64,000 nucleotides of DNA, from assembly GCA_020205615.1 (NCBI GenBank), contig CM035153.1, positions 95,384,792-95,448,791 on the forward strand. Direction: 5' to 3'. The first letter of the stretch is position 1. The number at the start of each line of letters is the position of its first letter. The position numbers were made by a program, and so were the translations under genes. Below the pieces are notes generated by a model that was not told the origin of the DNA, did not search any database, and saw nothing but the letters and a program-made list of their open reading frames with translations. This stretch comes from Panax quinquefolius. Its lineage: Eukaryota; Streptophyta; Magnoliopsida; Apiales; Araliaceae. Positions 1 to 11,961 of the stretch are shown here, piece after piece.

Positions 1-29
1 GTGATGTATACCTATTTTGGGGGCGTCAC
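1..29 (+). mobile_element. 3' terminus of a gypsy-type LTR (fragment)
   Basis: The first 29 bases match the conserved LTR terminus seen elsewhere in the window (TACCTATTTTGGGGGCGTCAC, compare 60310-60336 and the reverse complement at 45089). The LTR body lies outside the window, so only its plus-strand right end is visible. The next bases switch to a different LTR family. Confidence 0.6.
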
Positions 30-560
30 GAAACGACATGCACATAAGGTTTCCAAAACTTAAACGTAGATACGTTTAATGAAGTAGTGTTGTAAAACAT
101 AAAGTACTATAGGCTGATCACCTAGACGTGCTCGTAAGATATGTCAGACTTAAGGACTTGGTGTCGGGTTGTCCTTTTCAAAGAAAGAATGAAATGCTCA
201 AGGTCTAGGACCAAAATTTATGTTTAATGAACGTTGTTCATTGTGAAATGTTTTAAAGAAAAGAGAAGTGCTATTTTGAATTATCTATAGTACTTCATAA
301 CTATTGCTTCAGTTATTGAAGATATACGATTCATATGGTTCAAGCCTATTGCTTAAATGAAATTGTCATACTTTCTGAGCTAGTTATGCTCACTCTTGCT
401 TGAACCATATGAATGCAGCTAAGACCTAACGGACTGAAGGATCTAATAAAGATAAAGGGAAGGCTAAGTCAGACCAATAAGCTGTCTTTGTAATAGTATA
501 GTTTGAACGTTGTAATTATTTGATATTATGACAAAGAACATATGTAATGGTTATAAAGAA
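30..560 (+). mobile_element. LTR 3'-region fragment related to solo LTR F
   Basis: This stretch parallels 17330-17860 in solo LTR F over most of its length. Shared landmarks include ACTATAGGCTGATCACCTAG, GTCCTTTTCAAAGAA and CTCTTGCTTGAACCATATGA, in the same order and spacing. It lacks the usual GGGCGTCACA terminus, so it is a truncated relative or runs into the next LTR. No coding capacity is evident. Confidence 0.6.
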
Positions 561-1079
561 CTTGGGAATAAATAAATCAATCAGAAATTTTATGTGATAA
601 ATAAAAATATATTTATTACAAGAATTATTGCAAATAATTTTATTTTAGAATTATTGATTATTATAAACTATATTCTTATAATAATTAGTTTTATAGTAGA
701 ATGTTTTCCATAATTATTTTATTATATGAAATTTTTTTACAGCTTATTAAGTTAATTATTTTACCTTAATTAATAAGGCTAAATATGGAAGAATAAATCA
801 GATATGGAATCCAAACTCTAATTTTGGATTTTGATCAAGGCATGAGAATAATAATATAATATTAATTACATTTTGATTTTTCAGTGCTATAAATATGTAC
901 TGTATGTACGTATTGATAATGGTTGATCAATTATGGTGTATTATGACCAAACCCTAGCAATATTTTTATAAACCCTTCTATTACTGTTAAACACTAATTC
1001 TGAAGTCAAATGAGACTTTAAAAATTTGTTAAGACGATGTGTTATGTGTTATATGATTTGTATTTTAGGTAAAGCCTTA

Positions 1080-1580
1080 TTATTATGGAAAACCATAATT
1101 ATAAATTTAAAACCCTAATTTCTAAAATTAGAAACCCTAATTTGAAACCTAAATTGGAGTTTATGCTCAGTCAGAAATAGTGTTAATATGATTAATATCA
1201 TGTATAGTAGATTTTTATTGCTAATTAGGAAAAACCTAATTAGTAGTTTAAAACCCTAATATCCGTAACCCTAATTTGGTAATTAGAAACCCTAACTATA
1301 ATTTGGTAACCCTAGTTTTCAAAATCGTAAATCCTAATTAGTAATTTTAAAACCTAGTTACTAATTGTAAACCCTAATTGCTAAATTAGCAAGGTTAACT
1401 ATAATTATTAAATAATTAAACCCTAATGTTCCTGTATAATGTAATTAGAAGATCTAATCTAATTAAGGAAACCCTAATTACAAATTTTAGAAACTAAAAT
1501 TTTATTTTTGTATAAATCCTAATTGCTAAATCCTGCAAATTCTATATTCTAAACCTTAGGATTAAACCCTAAGGGTTTGA
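1080..1580 (+). repeat. Dispersed AACCCTAAT-rich tract
   Basis: AACCCTAAT or close variants (AAACCCTAAT, AACCTAATT, ATCCTAAT) recur more than a dozen times in about 500 bp, separated by short AT-rich spacers. Many are followed by an inverted partner such as TTAGAAA or ATTAG. The unit resembles the plant telomere repeat CCCTAAA but is irregularly spaced and carries T in place of the last A, so it is not a simple telomere array. Confidence 0.6.
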
Positions 1581-1764
1581 CAAGATTATAATTTGGCCAT
1601 TAAAATTACAAGCATAATGACCATTTTGCCCTTTTTGTATTATTTATTAGGAAACTTGTAAAATTGTCCAACACTTTAGTTGGTGAACAACCTTTGACTC
1701 CCAATATGATTAAATTATACATACATATCAGCCAATTACCAGCCATACATGCATCTTAGACTTG

Positions 1765-1773
1765 TATAAATAG
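1765..1773 (+). promoter_or_regulatory. TATA box of LTR H
   Basis: TATAAATAG is followed by a GAGAGAGA tract and a C/A-rich leader. The same TATAAATA core occurs at the equivalent place in LTRs F (15598) and K (63652). A promoter role is inferred from motif and context. Confidence 0.45.
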
Positions 1774-3009
1774 ATTGAAAGAGAGAGAAATTTAATTAGT
1801 TAGCTTATTTTTGACACAAGCACTCAACTATTTCCTCTCAACTCAAAACCAACGAAAATTATAAGTTATTCAGTCCCATATTCAATCCCCACTAACACCA
1901 CTATCAAATCAGAAGATTTGAATCAGAATTTGTTTTAGAAAGGTATAAAACCCTAACCTAGAATCTGATCATGTTTGATGTGTTAAATGTTATAAGTTTG
2001 TGTTAAAACATGCAGTTTATAGTTTATTGTGATGATCTGTGTTGGTATTATGTAGATCCATATCATCTAAGTGTTCAAATTCAAGTTTTCAGAAAATTTG
2101 GAAAACTGAGAAATATGGTCTGACAACCAAATGTCAGGTCCCATAGATCTCAGTTTGTTAACTGTTTTATTTGTTTAAGGGTTTGTGTTTGTAGTATGTT
2201 GTAATGGCTTTACTCTGGAACTTTATTCAAAGCCGGATCCATTATGATTATAAGTTATTCAAGGTCAAAAAAGCGTTATTTGGCCATGACCTTATGTTTC
2301 TAGGTTACCCAGAAATTTTTCAGGTTGGTCTGACAGCATGTTCATGGCCTTGGATCTTGCAGGTGTTAGCTTATTTGTTGTTGTTGTTGTAATAGAATGG
2401 TAGCATGGTATATGGACTTCAGTTTAAAGCTTTCAGATCATCTAAATAACGTATAGATTTAATGTAGTGGCCGATCAAAGTAGCATGGTCAAGCTTGAAA
2501 ATGATTTTCTGGGTAACACAGAAAACCTATGAACACTGCCTCTAACATAGTTTGATCGGCATGTATCTGATTGATTTGTTGTTGTTAGTGTGATTTTATG
2601 TGATAGATATATTAAATTACATGTTGGATAAACACTACAACTCTTAGATCACTAAACAATGGGAAGATTAGCAAGTTGTGGAAGCCCAAAGTGGACAGGT
2701 CAAACTGTTCATCATTTTTGGGTAACCTAAAAAATGAAGAACAGGTCTGACAGTCCCTTTGAAGGCTTAGATCTAGTTGGTTTCATTCTTGTTAGCCATG
2801 TTTGTTGTTGGATCTTGTAGACTGACATTGGTACTATAATCTCTGACCAACAACATGCCCAGAAACACATTGTACAATTCATGATTCATGGTCAAAGTAG
2901 TTATCTCATACACTGCCTATGAATGTTCTTGAGCCTCAAGAATACAATAGGCGACACTTTCTGTCGTTAAAAGCTATAGCGACACTTTATTTAATTTTAT
3001 TTAATTTAT

Positions 3010-3900
3010 TTTCTAAAAATCATTTAAAAATAGAAATAAATTATTAAAAATTCCAAAAATTATTTTATGTTATAAAAATAAACTTTTAATAATTTAGCAT
3101 ATTTTTCATAAATATTAGTATTTATTTTAATATTATTGATATTTAATTTATTTAATAAATACATTTAATAAATTAATTAAAAAATGATTTTATTATATTA
3201 AAAATCATTTTCAATGATAATAAGGTATTTAAAAATATTTTAAGTTATAAAATATAACTTTTAATATTTAAAGGTAAATTTCATTAATTATTTTATATTA
3301 ATGATATTAGCATTATTTAATAATTATATTAAATAAATTAGTTTTAAAATAATTTTAATATTATAAAAATCACTTTAAATGAAAATAAAGTATTTAAAAA
3401 TATTTTAAGTTATAAAATATTACTTTTAATAGTTACTGAGGATAATTTCATTAATAATTGAACTTTAATGATAATAAATTTATTTAATAATTATATTAAA
3501 TAAATAGGTTTAAAATGATTTTATTAATTTAAAATCATTTAAAGAGGATAGAAATGAATTAAAAATATTTGAAGTTATACTTAGTGACTTTTAATATTTT
3601 GAGGAATAGTACATTAATATTTTAATATTAATGGTAATTATTTAAAATAATTTTAAATATTTTAAAAATTATTTAAAGGCAATAATAAATGTTTTAAAAA
3701 TATTTTGAGTTATTATAAATAACTTTAATATTTTGGCAATGGTTTCATTAATAGTTTAATATTAATTAAATGTTAATGATAATAGAATTGTTTAATATTT
3801 AAATCATTTAATAATAATTTTGGTGTTTGAAAATTCATGATAAATTATAATAAATGTTTTAAAATTATTATAAGTCATTTAAAAATAATATGACTGATAA
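3010..3900. repeat. Degenerate ~165-bp AT-rich tandem array
   Basis: The block AAAAATATTTTAAGTTATAA and variants starts near 3055, 3231, 3396, 3561, 3696 and 3860, giving periods of about 176, 165, 165, 135 and 164 bp. Each unit also holds an AAAATGATTTTATTA / AAAATCATTTT inverted pair and a TTCATTAAT block. There are about five to six decayed copies. The composition is very high in A+T. Confidence 0.7.
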
Positions 3901-4362
3901 TTACAGTTATTGAACTATTGGATAGAGTCTTAGACTCGATAAATACCCGATAAAGTCGCTTAAATTATAATCAAGCATGTTTTTGTAAATTGATCCGGAC
4001 TTAGATAATTTGAATGTATTAATGTTTGTTTGTGATTCAACGATCATTGGATATGTGTGACAAGGTGATTAGGTTATGTCTTTAATCGCAATAAGCGTAT
4101 TATGTGTTACGATATGTTATTTTAATCAGTAAAATGATCTTATTACTGATAGGTGGTTATATAAAAGATAAAACTAAGTTGCGAATTATAAGCAGCGTAT
4201 CAGACAAGTATCCTACCTTTGCATTTTCTTTATGCAATGGACATGAGTAAGAAAGTTTCAGAATTATATTATTATTGTAATTTATTATTAACCCTATTGT
4301 TATATATGTTATATCCGATCATTGATTATCAACATGGTACTATATTGTAATTGAGATATTTA

Positions 4363-4449
4363 TATATATATATATATATATTCTATTAGTTAATTTCTAA
4401 ATATGGTTATTCAAGTATCCCCACTTGGATAATTATTGTATTTAATCAC

Positions 4450-4490
<41 letters not shown>
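4363..4490. repeat. Two (TA)n microsatellites
   Basis: Uninterrupted TA runs occur at roughly 4363-4381 and 4455-4490, separated by ordinary AT-rich sequence. They lie inside the LTR H region. Confidence 0.85.
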
Positions 4491-4494
<4 letters not shown>

Positions 4495-5344
4495 ATTGAT
4501 CTCCAAAGATGTATACTGATAAGTAGAAATCGCCTAAGCTTATTTGATCATTTAGATACTGATTTAGAAATATCATTGAATATGATAAAACCTTTTGTAT
4601 CCAATCAAATTATTTTATTTTTGATTCAGACTAAGTATGAACATCCCGAACATGGGAAAATCAGTATGCTTCAAGGCGGACAGATTGAACGATAATATTA
4701 TTCTTGCATGTAGTATTGATCGTCTGAGGCATAACCTAGTGATCACCCCGTGCCCATAAGTTATGACGGTTTGTCATAGATGAATTTCATTTAACCTTTT
4801 CAAAAATAGAAAACAATGTTCATAGTATGTCACCTTAACCCTTTTATAGTCAGTACGTAGTTTCAAAAAAAATTGTATATAATTAATATATTATTGGTAT
4901 TGGTATAAATTACTTCACAACTATTGATTCGTTGTAGAAGGGTAGTACAAAGAAAACATTTAACCCTTTCAGCTAATATTTATAATTGTTATTACTTGCT
5001 GGGCACTCAAATGCTCATCCTTGCTTAATTTAAATGTTTTCAGCTAAGTGTGAACAACCTGAAGGCTCATGCAGAAACAAGGGAAAAGGAAAGTAACCAT
5101 AATAAGATTTGTGGTATTTTATGTAATAGTTTGATACTATTAAGACAATGATATATATTTATTATCATGTATTGTAAGGAATGTATTAAAGGTTACGTAC
5201 TTGGGATTTTAGACTCTGATAAATATGTAAATTAAGTTGGTAACTATATTATTGTTATTATTATTAGTATTATTCCGCTCATACAAATGGTATCGTGAAG
5301 CACCAAGTTCGGGTTTCAAGTACCCGAATTTGGGAGGCTTTACA

Positions 5345-5684
5345 TCGAGGGTTGAGATTTCCTCTCTTCGTCGATTCTTGATTCTAGAATAACGCCCTCT
5401 TGAACCTTCTTCTTCACATTCATCAGCTTTGAGTCTGTAGCTTGAGCGGCTTTAACATTATCGATTAAAGTCGGTTCTAATCGTATATTCGCTATTTTCA
5501 CGCATGTTCTTGGAGTCTTTAACTCTATCTTCATCATTTGTAAGTTATACGAATTGGGTTTTAGTGTTAATAACATCGTACTCATAAATGCATATGATCT
5601 TCTACTCAACGCGTCAGCTACCACGTTCGCTCTTCCACGATGATATTGAATGGTATGGTCATAATCTTCAACATCTCGAGCCAA
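5345..5684 (-). pseudogene. Gypsy pol: RNase H C-terminal end and linker
   Basis: The 5' part encodes the conserved end of Ty3/gypsy RNase H (YHRGRANVVADALSRR, residues ~14-29). The linker that normally leads to the integrase zinc finger follows. The reading frame is cut by the LTR end at 5344. In an intact element this domain degrades the RNA of the RNA:DNA hybrid during reverse transcription. The catalytic N-terminal half is absent, so this is a remnant. Confidence 0.85.
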
Positions 5685-6030
5685 AGTCTTTGGTTCATGT
5701 TATGTTCGTTTTAGGTGAAGAAATATTTGAGGGTTTTAGAAATGGGTTTTAAACTGGGGTCAATACAAGATTCAATTTCATGCTCTAGGGTAGGCTAAGA
5801 AGTCTCCAGGGAATACATCAGGAAATTTATTAATGATAGCAATATCATTCAAAACTGTGACTCTCATCCAAGAGTTGGATAACACGTCACATTGATACCT
5901 ATCAACTTGCCACCGTTATTCACGGCGTCCCCCTACGGAAAGTCTGGCTTTGGTGCATTCCAAGACTTGGAAGTCACCAGTGAAATGTTCGGGGCTCTTT
6001 ACTTATGGCTTAATATGATAGTGATTGATT

Positions 6031-6429
6031 TTAGTGGTTTGGTTCTTGAATTCGCATAACAGGTTGGTTAGGAATATGAAAACTAACAACCTCACAAAAA
6101 CAATCAATTTTAGCATGATGAATAGTTAACCAGTCGATTCCTAAAATTACATCAAAGGCAAGTATTTTCAAAGAGATAAGATCGACAGGTAACGAGAGGG
6201 TACCGATTTGAATCAAACAAGATTTATAAACAGTGGATGTAACGAAGGTTTCTCCTAATGGAGTTTCAATAGATAAGTCTAAGTCTAATTTCTCAAGAGT
6301 CAAGTTCAAACGTTTAACACAACTAGGTGAAATAAAAGAGTGGGTAGAACCGGTATCGAATAAGGTATAGACTTCGGAAGAGTTTATGATTAACTTACCC
6401 GTGATAACTTCGTTCGGGTTCCTCGACAA
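6031..6429 (-). pseudogene. Gypsy retropepsin-like aspartic protease (element B)
   Basis: About 132 codons. The catalytic motif is intact in LFDTGSTHSFIS (DTG at residues 25-27), followed by the hydrophobic flap and VILGIDWL near residues 94-101, typical of plant gypsy proteases. In a live element this domain cuts the Gag-Pol polyprotein. It is the best preserved frame in B. Upstream gag and downstream pol are broken, so it cannot be made in its normal context. Confidence 0.85.
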
Positions 6430-6539
6430 ACACTTTCACTCAAACTACCGACTTTGACTTGTTTGAGACATCCTTTGACGCCACCATCCCAGCTGGACTT
6501 GACTTCACTACACGATAAAATCAAGCTAGGTGACCTTCT

Positions 6540-7608
6540 CTTCCATAATTGAAACATGTTTTGGGTTGCTGCGTACAGTTTGGACGGATGTGTCCCTCCT
6601 GTCCGCATTTGAAACATACGACCGGTGGTCATTCTTCTTCCTTAGAAATGGGCGCCGCTGTCTTTCTATCATTATTGAACCTTCTCTTCTTGAAATTGTT
6701 CTCACTTAGTTCACCTTTCCTATTATCCTGACCATGATTACCACCGAAGTGGTTACCATTTCTGGCATATTAATTCCCTTTACGTTTGTTTTCACCGCTT
6801 CGATGATTACTACCACTGGTATTATCGATTTTTCGGCTGCTCTCTCTCTTGGTTAGGTTGTCTCATTATCGTGTTCCAATAATTGAGCCCTATTCACAAC
6901 ATCTGAATACAAACAAAGTTTGTGAGAAATAAGGTATTGACGTATTTTGGGCTTCAAACCTCGTAGAAACATTCACGTCATTCTGTCCTCATTATTTACC
7001 AAGTGGGATGCAAACCGAGATAACTCGGTAAACTTAGCCTCGTACTGCGACACAGTCATAATGTTTTGCTCCAACTTGATGAATTCAACCTCCTTCATGT
7101 GACGAATACTTACAGGAAAGTACTTGTCGTTGAACAATTATTGGAACTTCTCCTAAGACATCTTAAGTGCAGCAGGCTGAGTATGTTTTACTGATTCCCA
7201 CCAATGATCTGCCTCTTCTCGCAACATAAAGGTAGCGAAGGGAACCTTTTGCTCCTTGGAGCATCTCAAGACATCAAATATCTTGGTGATCTGCTTTATC
7301 CACATCTCCGCCTTAAGTGGTTCTGGCTTTCCCAAAAACTCCGGTGGTACCAGCTCCTTGAACTGCTTAGCGGTGACCGTCCGAGAGTTGCCAGTGTTTC
7401 CACCTGCATTTTGGATAGGAGTCTCTCTTGCCTGATGTTGCACGAACTGCACAAATCCTCTAAACATCCCATCGTTCATCATTTGGTCGTTGTTGTTGTT
7501 TAACTGAGGATTATTGTCTTCCTGTTGCGCATTATCCTGGGTATTGATCTTTGGTGACTCAACGGTCTCCTGTGCTCCATTTCTATTCTCAACATTCTCA
7601 GATGTCAT
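6540..7608 (-). pseudogene. Gypsy gag with CCHC knuckle (element B), broken
   Basis: The start is chosen at 7608 (MTSENVENRNG), about 185 bp inside the PBS. It matches the gag start of element A at 44897. A Gln/Asn-rich N-terminus is followed by the gag core with PPEFLGKPEPLKAEMWIKQI. A TAG near 7150 replaces the Trp codon seen in A (CTAAGA against CCAAGA on the plus strand). Downstream frames continue to a CCHC box, CFKCGQEGHIRPNC, at about 6570-6615. Gag normally forms the particle and the knuckle binds RNA. Confidence 0.75.
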
Positions 7609-7780
7609 TTTCAAATACTGCCACAAAACAAGGGTTAATTGACATACCACATATTATCCCTATAATCTAACCAACCAATTAAATACCAATTAAACTTAGG
7701 TAGGTCATACTAGCGAAGGAATTCCCCGTCTCTCCCCTCCTAGTTCTTGTCTCACATCTCAGCCAATGATCATATCCCTA

Positions 7781-7794
7781 AGCTTTGATACCAA
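7781..7794 (-). other. Primer-binding site of element B (tRNA-iMet type)
   Basis: On the minus strand the bases next to the 5' LTR read TTGGTATCAAAGCTT, one mismatch from the plant gypsy TGGTATCAGAGC site that pairs with the 3' end of initiator-Met tRNA. It fixes the element orientation and the LTR boundary. Confidence 0.8.
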
Positions 7795-7795
7795 C

Positions 7796-10341
7796 TGTAA
7801 CACCCCCAAAATTGGTATACATCACCCATTCTGAGTCGCCAAATACATGGTTACAGAATATAAATACAAACTTAAATATACAACATGAGCTGTGAGTTTT
7901 AATACAAATATTATCTTCTAGACAATATTCAAACTCAAAATAATTCCTCAATACATTTATTATCACACTATTTCACAAAATAGTGAGGACTACTAATGCA
8001 AACATCTGGACCGTCACTCCGTTCCTCGACTAGTCCCAACTATATTCTCATTTCCTGAAGAGAACAATGAAAGCAAAGGGTGAGCTCAACTAGCCCAGTA
8101 AAAAATATTATGACTAAAATAATGCAAAAATAAATTATCGTTAGCCTTCAATAGTGTTAAACTAATAAAATACAATAGACATCAAGTTTAACTACAGCGG
8201 AACAAACAATCCATTAGAAGAGTCAAGTAGAACATGAAATCTACTATCTTCTATGATTTAAAAAGTTTATCAATAGTTTTATCGCTGAGACTCAGCTTAA
8301 TAAATAATCCACATCATCGGATAATCCTTGCACTACGACCAAGGATATTCATTAGTATTACGACCACAAATTATCCATGTACTACGGGCCAAGGATATTC
8401 GTGTTTTCACCAATGGTCATGATTATGCTAACAACTGTCCATCAATGTACTATGGGCCAATGACGACTTTTACCACATCATTTGTAACATTAAGGTCATG
8501 ATTATACCGAATAATCCCTGGTTATAATCATACCAAGTCCATCTATGCACTACGGCCAAAGATGACTTTCACAACAATATAAGTATGAGGATGATGACAA
8601 TGATATAAGAATTCAATTAAAAGAAAGCAAAGGATAAATTTTTAAATATTTATAATTTAATTTATCAAGAATTCAATAATGTTCAAATTGTCAACATGAT
8701 ACTGCTTTGTGGAGTAAAATTCAAGAATAATATTGTATCAAAAATGTTTTGGACCGAAATGAAATTAATTTTTGTCATAAATAGTGCCCTGGGTGAATAG
8801 TACCTGAGTGAATAGTATCTCATGAATAGTAATTCGGGAATAGTACCCCATGAATAGTACTCCGACATGAAAAAGTTAAAACTTATCAAGAATGCTCAAA
8901 ATAATATTTTCATAAAAAAATATTGGATGAAGCTTAAATATCAAGGATATTCTACTAATTTCATGGTGTATAGAAGCCAAAACTTTAACAAAATGAGTGT
9001 AGAATTCAAAATCTGAAACGAAATAATATTACTTACATACTACAGAGTATGGAAGAAAATATTATTTCTTACGAGTATTAAACAAAAATAACATCCCTTA
9101 CCTTGAAAACAAGAGTATTTCAACTGGTATAGCAAGGATATTCTTGAAGAAAACTTGAACTGTTTTCTACACTTAAAGCTTTCTTAAACTCTAAAGAAAT
9201 ACGCTCAAGATTATAGAAGAAGAATTCTCTGATTCTGGTGTAATTTTCAATTCTAACTAAGCATCCTATTTATAGGAGAATGAAAAGGATACTATTTGGA
9301 CTTCTCATAGACGAACAGGAAGAAAATTTTCACGGGTTGCAATTCGAATCGTTTGATAAATTTCATTTTTTACTATGCAAGTACTATGCAGACACTATAC
9401 AAACACTATGCATAATAAAATATAATATATTCTATTTTTCATAAAAAAACAAAACTTATTATAATATATATATAATATAACAATAGTACACCCGTGACAA
9501 ATTCTCACAGATTCCTCCACCATTTCATTTCCTCCAGTGGGCCCCACATGTGGCCCCACTTTTATTATATTAAATATTTTTCTACCGATTATTTTGAAAA
9601 ATGGGTAAATGAGGGTCCATAAAATAAGAAAAATTTACATCAAATACTTCATAAAAAATCTCCTCAATATTTTTAATAAAATTTATTCATCATTATTATA
9701 ACTCAAAATATTAACAACTAGGTCGTTCCCAGGAAAAAGGAGGCTTTCCAATAAGGATTTCTCCCTATTGACGCGCAATTAGGTGACCAAACCTCTCCTC
9801 GACAGAACTTTCTAGACATCGTCAATATTGCAAATAATAATATGAATAACTGCATCGTCTCAATTATTGATTTAATAATATATAAAATATCGACAATAAT
9901 TAAATCAAATAACGTGAGATACTATGCAGCAATTACTGTAGCAATAATTGAACAAAAACTGAGTGACTTCTCACGTAAGCATCAATAATCAATATCGTGT
10001 GCTACTATGAAACCTCGCGTATTACTGTACTTTTACCACATGGTATTTCAACAGTTAACGGTAAAATTTCCGCCGTTATTTTCATAAAAAGATATTTCTG
10101 TCGTTTTCTCATTTCGACAATAATTTCGTTATGGAGTCCACCAATGATTGTGTCGTCGTATGAATTATTCCTTGTTAAAACGAATATTCCCCGACCAATC
10201 GAATATTTTATGACAACTTGCATACTTTACAAAATTTATAAATATTACCCACAACTATAACATTATATCAAATCCACACCATAATACTAAAAAAATATTT
10301 TAAGAAAATTAATCTTTATTCACAAAATTCGGGGTCTTACA
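7796..10341 (-). mobile_element. 5' LTR of gypsy element B
   Basis: The plus strand starts TGTAACACCCCCAAAATT and ends TTCGGGGTCTTACA, so on the minus strand it is TGTAAGACCCCG...GTTACA, 2546 bp. It holds a minus-strand TATA box (9267-9274), short GAATAGTA repeats near 8785-8870, CACTACG-type repeats near 8325-8570, and a GAATATTC site at 10182. It is the inverted counterpart of LTR E. The matching 3' LTR lies outside the window or was lost. Confidence 0.85.
9267..9274 (-). promoter_or_regulatory. TATA box in LTR B
   Basis: TATTTATA on the plus strand (CCTATAAATAGG-like on the minus strand). The CTATAAATAGGA box recurs in LTRs E, D, A and C at the matching place, which supports it as the core promoter of this LTR group. 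Confidence 0.55.
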
Positions 10342-11961
10342 CTGTAAGTCTTCACCAAAAATTTTTAAATCCATAAAAATCCTTCATAAAAATGTCAAAT
10401 CCATACACTTATTTTTTGTCTAGGTCTATTATTTAACCTTTATTCAATCTTTTAAGATTTTATTAAATTGTCTAAATTCTCGGGTTGCCACATTCACCCC
10501 TTCTTTTAAGAATTTATCCCCGAAATTCACCTTACACCTTTCATTCTCATCACCACATGCTACCCAAACATCACTCACAATAGTTAAACTTTTCAAATCA
10601 TGCTGAGGAGTCATATAGACTATGAACTTTCATTTTCGAAAAGGTTATACAGATACTCATTCGCAAACCGTCATAACTTACGGACATAGAGGGTGATTAG
10701 CCCGGTATGCCCTGTACTGATCAAGTACTGCTAGTTGGAACAATTTTTCCTGTTCCTTTTATCCGCCTTGGGCGCACAAAAATTTCCTAAATTTTGGGAT
10801 ACTTACCTAAGTATTATCAGATTCCATACCAAAATAATTCAGTTCAGGAAAATTTCAAAGAATGCTTTGAATTTTCATAAACGTTGGTCTAGCTGAATCA
10901 AATAGCTTAGACTCATACCAATAATTCAATTTCAATCGAAACATTTACGTATAGCCAAACCTCGTTGGCAATTAATTATCTAAAAATATTTTGAAAATGA
11001 TGTCATGATACCGTATTGCGTTAACAACCCGTTTGAGGATTCCGTCATGGTGTGACTTTGTCATAATACATCATACAATATTGGGACAACGATTTTTAAA
11101 TCAAATTCAACACTAAGTATTCATGTACTTACAACTCCATCATTTTTTATCATCTGTGTACTAAGTTACATGATACATTAATGATAAATAAAATACATTT
11201 TGATATTTTAAATCATTGTCGTCTTGCCAAAAAAATTAGCATAGACTATACTTTAAACCGTTCAAAAATCATTGCTAATCAGTTTTATAATCTCAACAGG
11301 TAACGATGTGTCAATGTCCCGAAGTCCACACATGCACAATTGTCACCAGGAGTTGAGAATAAAAATTTATTTTTAAAAGGCACATAGTGGGTATTCAACT
11401 TAATGTCAAAAATTTCAAAGTCAAGCATAGCTAGAAGATTTGGAAATACCTATACCTCCACTAATGATCCATTTCTTAATAAGTCTATCTATTCTTATTA
11501 TCCTCAATACTCCATTCACACTTATCTATACCCAGTTTGTCAAACTTACCACACGTTATGAGTTTAATAACTTTCTACAATCATATGAGTTTAAGAACTT
11601 ATCCTAGTCAGACCATAGGCCTCCATTTGTTGAGGGGTTCAAAAACATGCCATATAATTATGAGTAACGAACTTACCATAAGTATGAGTTTTAAGAACTC
11701 ACACCTAATCTTATACTCTCTACCTATACTCTACCTATTTGTTATACACATGAGAAAAAAATCACCTTCTCAACATGTATATAGCAAACAGCGCGACACA
11801 AACATTTCAATGATTATCAATACCAAAAACTAAGTGGTTGTTGAACCAAACACAATCCTCTGCCCATACAAAGAATTGGTCAACTCAGCCACTAATCAAT
11901 ATAAGAAGCTAAGCGGTTATTACACCAAGGACAATTCCCCGCCCATACAAAGAATCATACA
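10342..11961. other. Old gypsy-like non-coding DNA, no gene seen
   Basis: Around 10490-10550 the sequence resembles the 3' polypurine-tract region of the gypsy elements here (CCCCTTCTTTTAAGAA followed by TCCCCGAAATTCACC). At 10655-10690 it resembles the inverse of the LTR H block at 4757 (CCGTCATAACTTACGG). It is probably a decayed gypsy LTR or 3' region. An ORF at 11537-11833 (98 codons) shows no domain and spans low-complexity sequence. Confidence 0.5.
11827..11956. repeat. Two-copy ~78-bp tandem repeat
   Basis: The block CTAAGTGGTTGTTGAACCAA...GCCCATACAAAGAAT (from ~11831) is repeated as CTAAGCGGTTATTACACCAA...GCCCATACAAAGAAT (from ~11909). The second copy ends just before LTR E. Confidence 0.7.

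Larger units (their letters stand above)
561..5344 (+). mobile_element. Probable LTR 'H' of a gypsy-type element (left end unresolved)
   Basis: The right end reads ...GGGAGGCTTTACA and abuts gypsy pol sequence at 5345, so an LTR-like unit interrupts element B here. Its last ~600 bp resemble the end of LTR F (a GGTATCGTG / GCACCA block, a CAGCTAAG block near 5040, and a CCCATAAGTTATGACGG block at 4757). A TATA box lies at 1765-1773. No TG start could be fixed on the left. Apart from an AACCCTAAT-rich tract, a tandem array and AT microsatellites, I see nothing else here. Short ORFs such as 2204-2392 have no recognisable domain. Confidence 0.4.
5345..7795 (-). mobile_element. Gypsy element B, internal region (truncated, RT core deleted)
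   Basis: Reading on the minus strand from the PBS at 7794 down, the order is gag (from 7608), CCHC knuckle (~6550-6615), protease (6031-6429), a non-coding linker, then the RNase H end (5345-5684). The reverse-transcriptase core and first part of RNase H are missing, and integrase is cut off where LTR H starts at 5344. Gag runs into a stop near 7150. The element is non-functional. The RT deletion joins GAAGAAATATTTGAGGG to TTTTAGAAATGGG near 5720-5745. Confidence 0.85.

Noticed and set aside
1080..1580. Interstitial telomere array
   Set aside because: The words are AACCCTAAT with irregular spacing, not uninterrupted CCCTAAA units.
2204..2392. Possible small host gene in LTR H region
   Set aside because: Low-complexity Leu tail from a TTG repeat, no similarity to known proteins, no splice context; located in LTR leader-like sequence.
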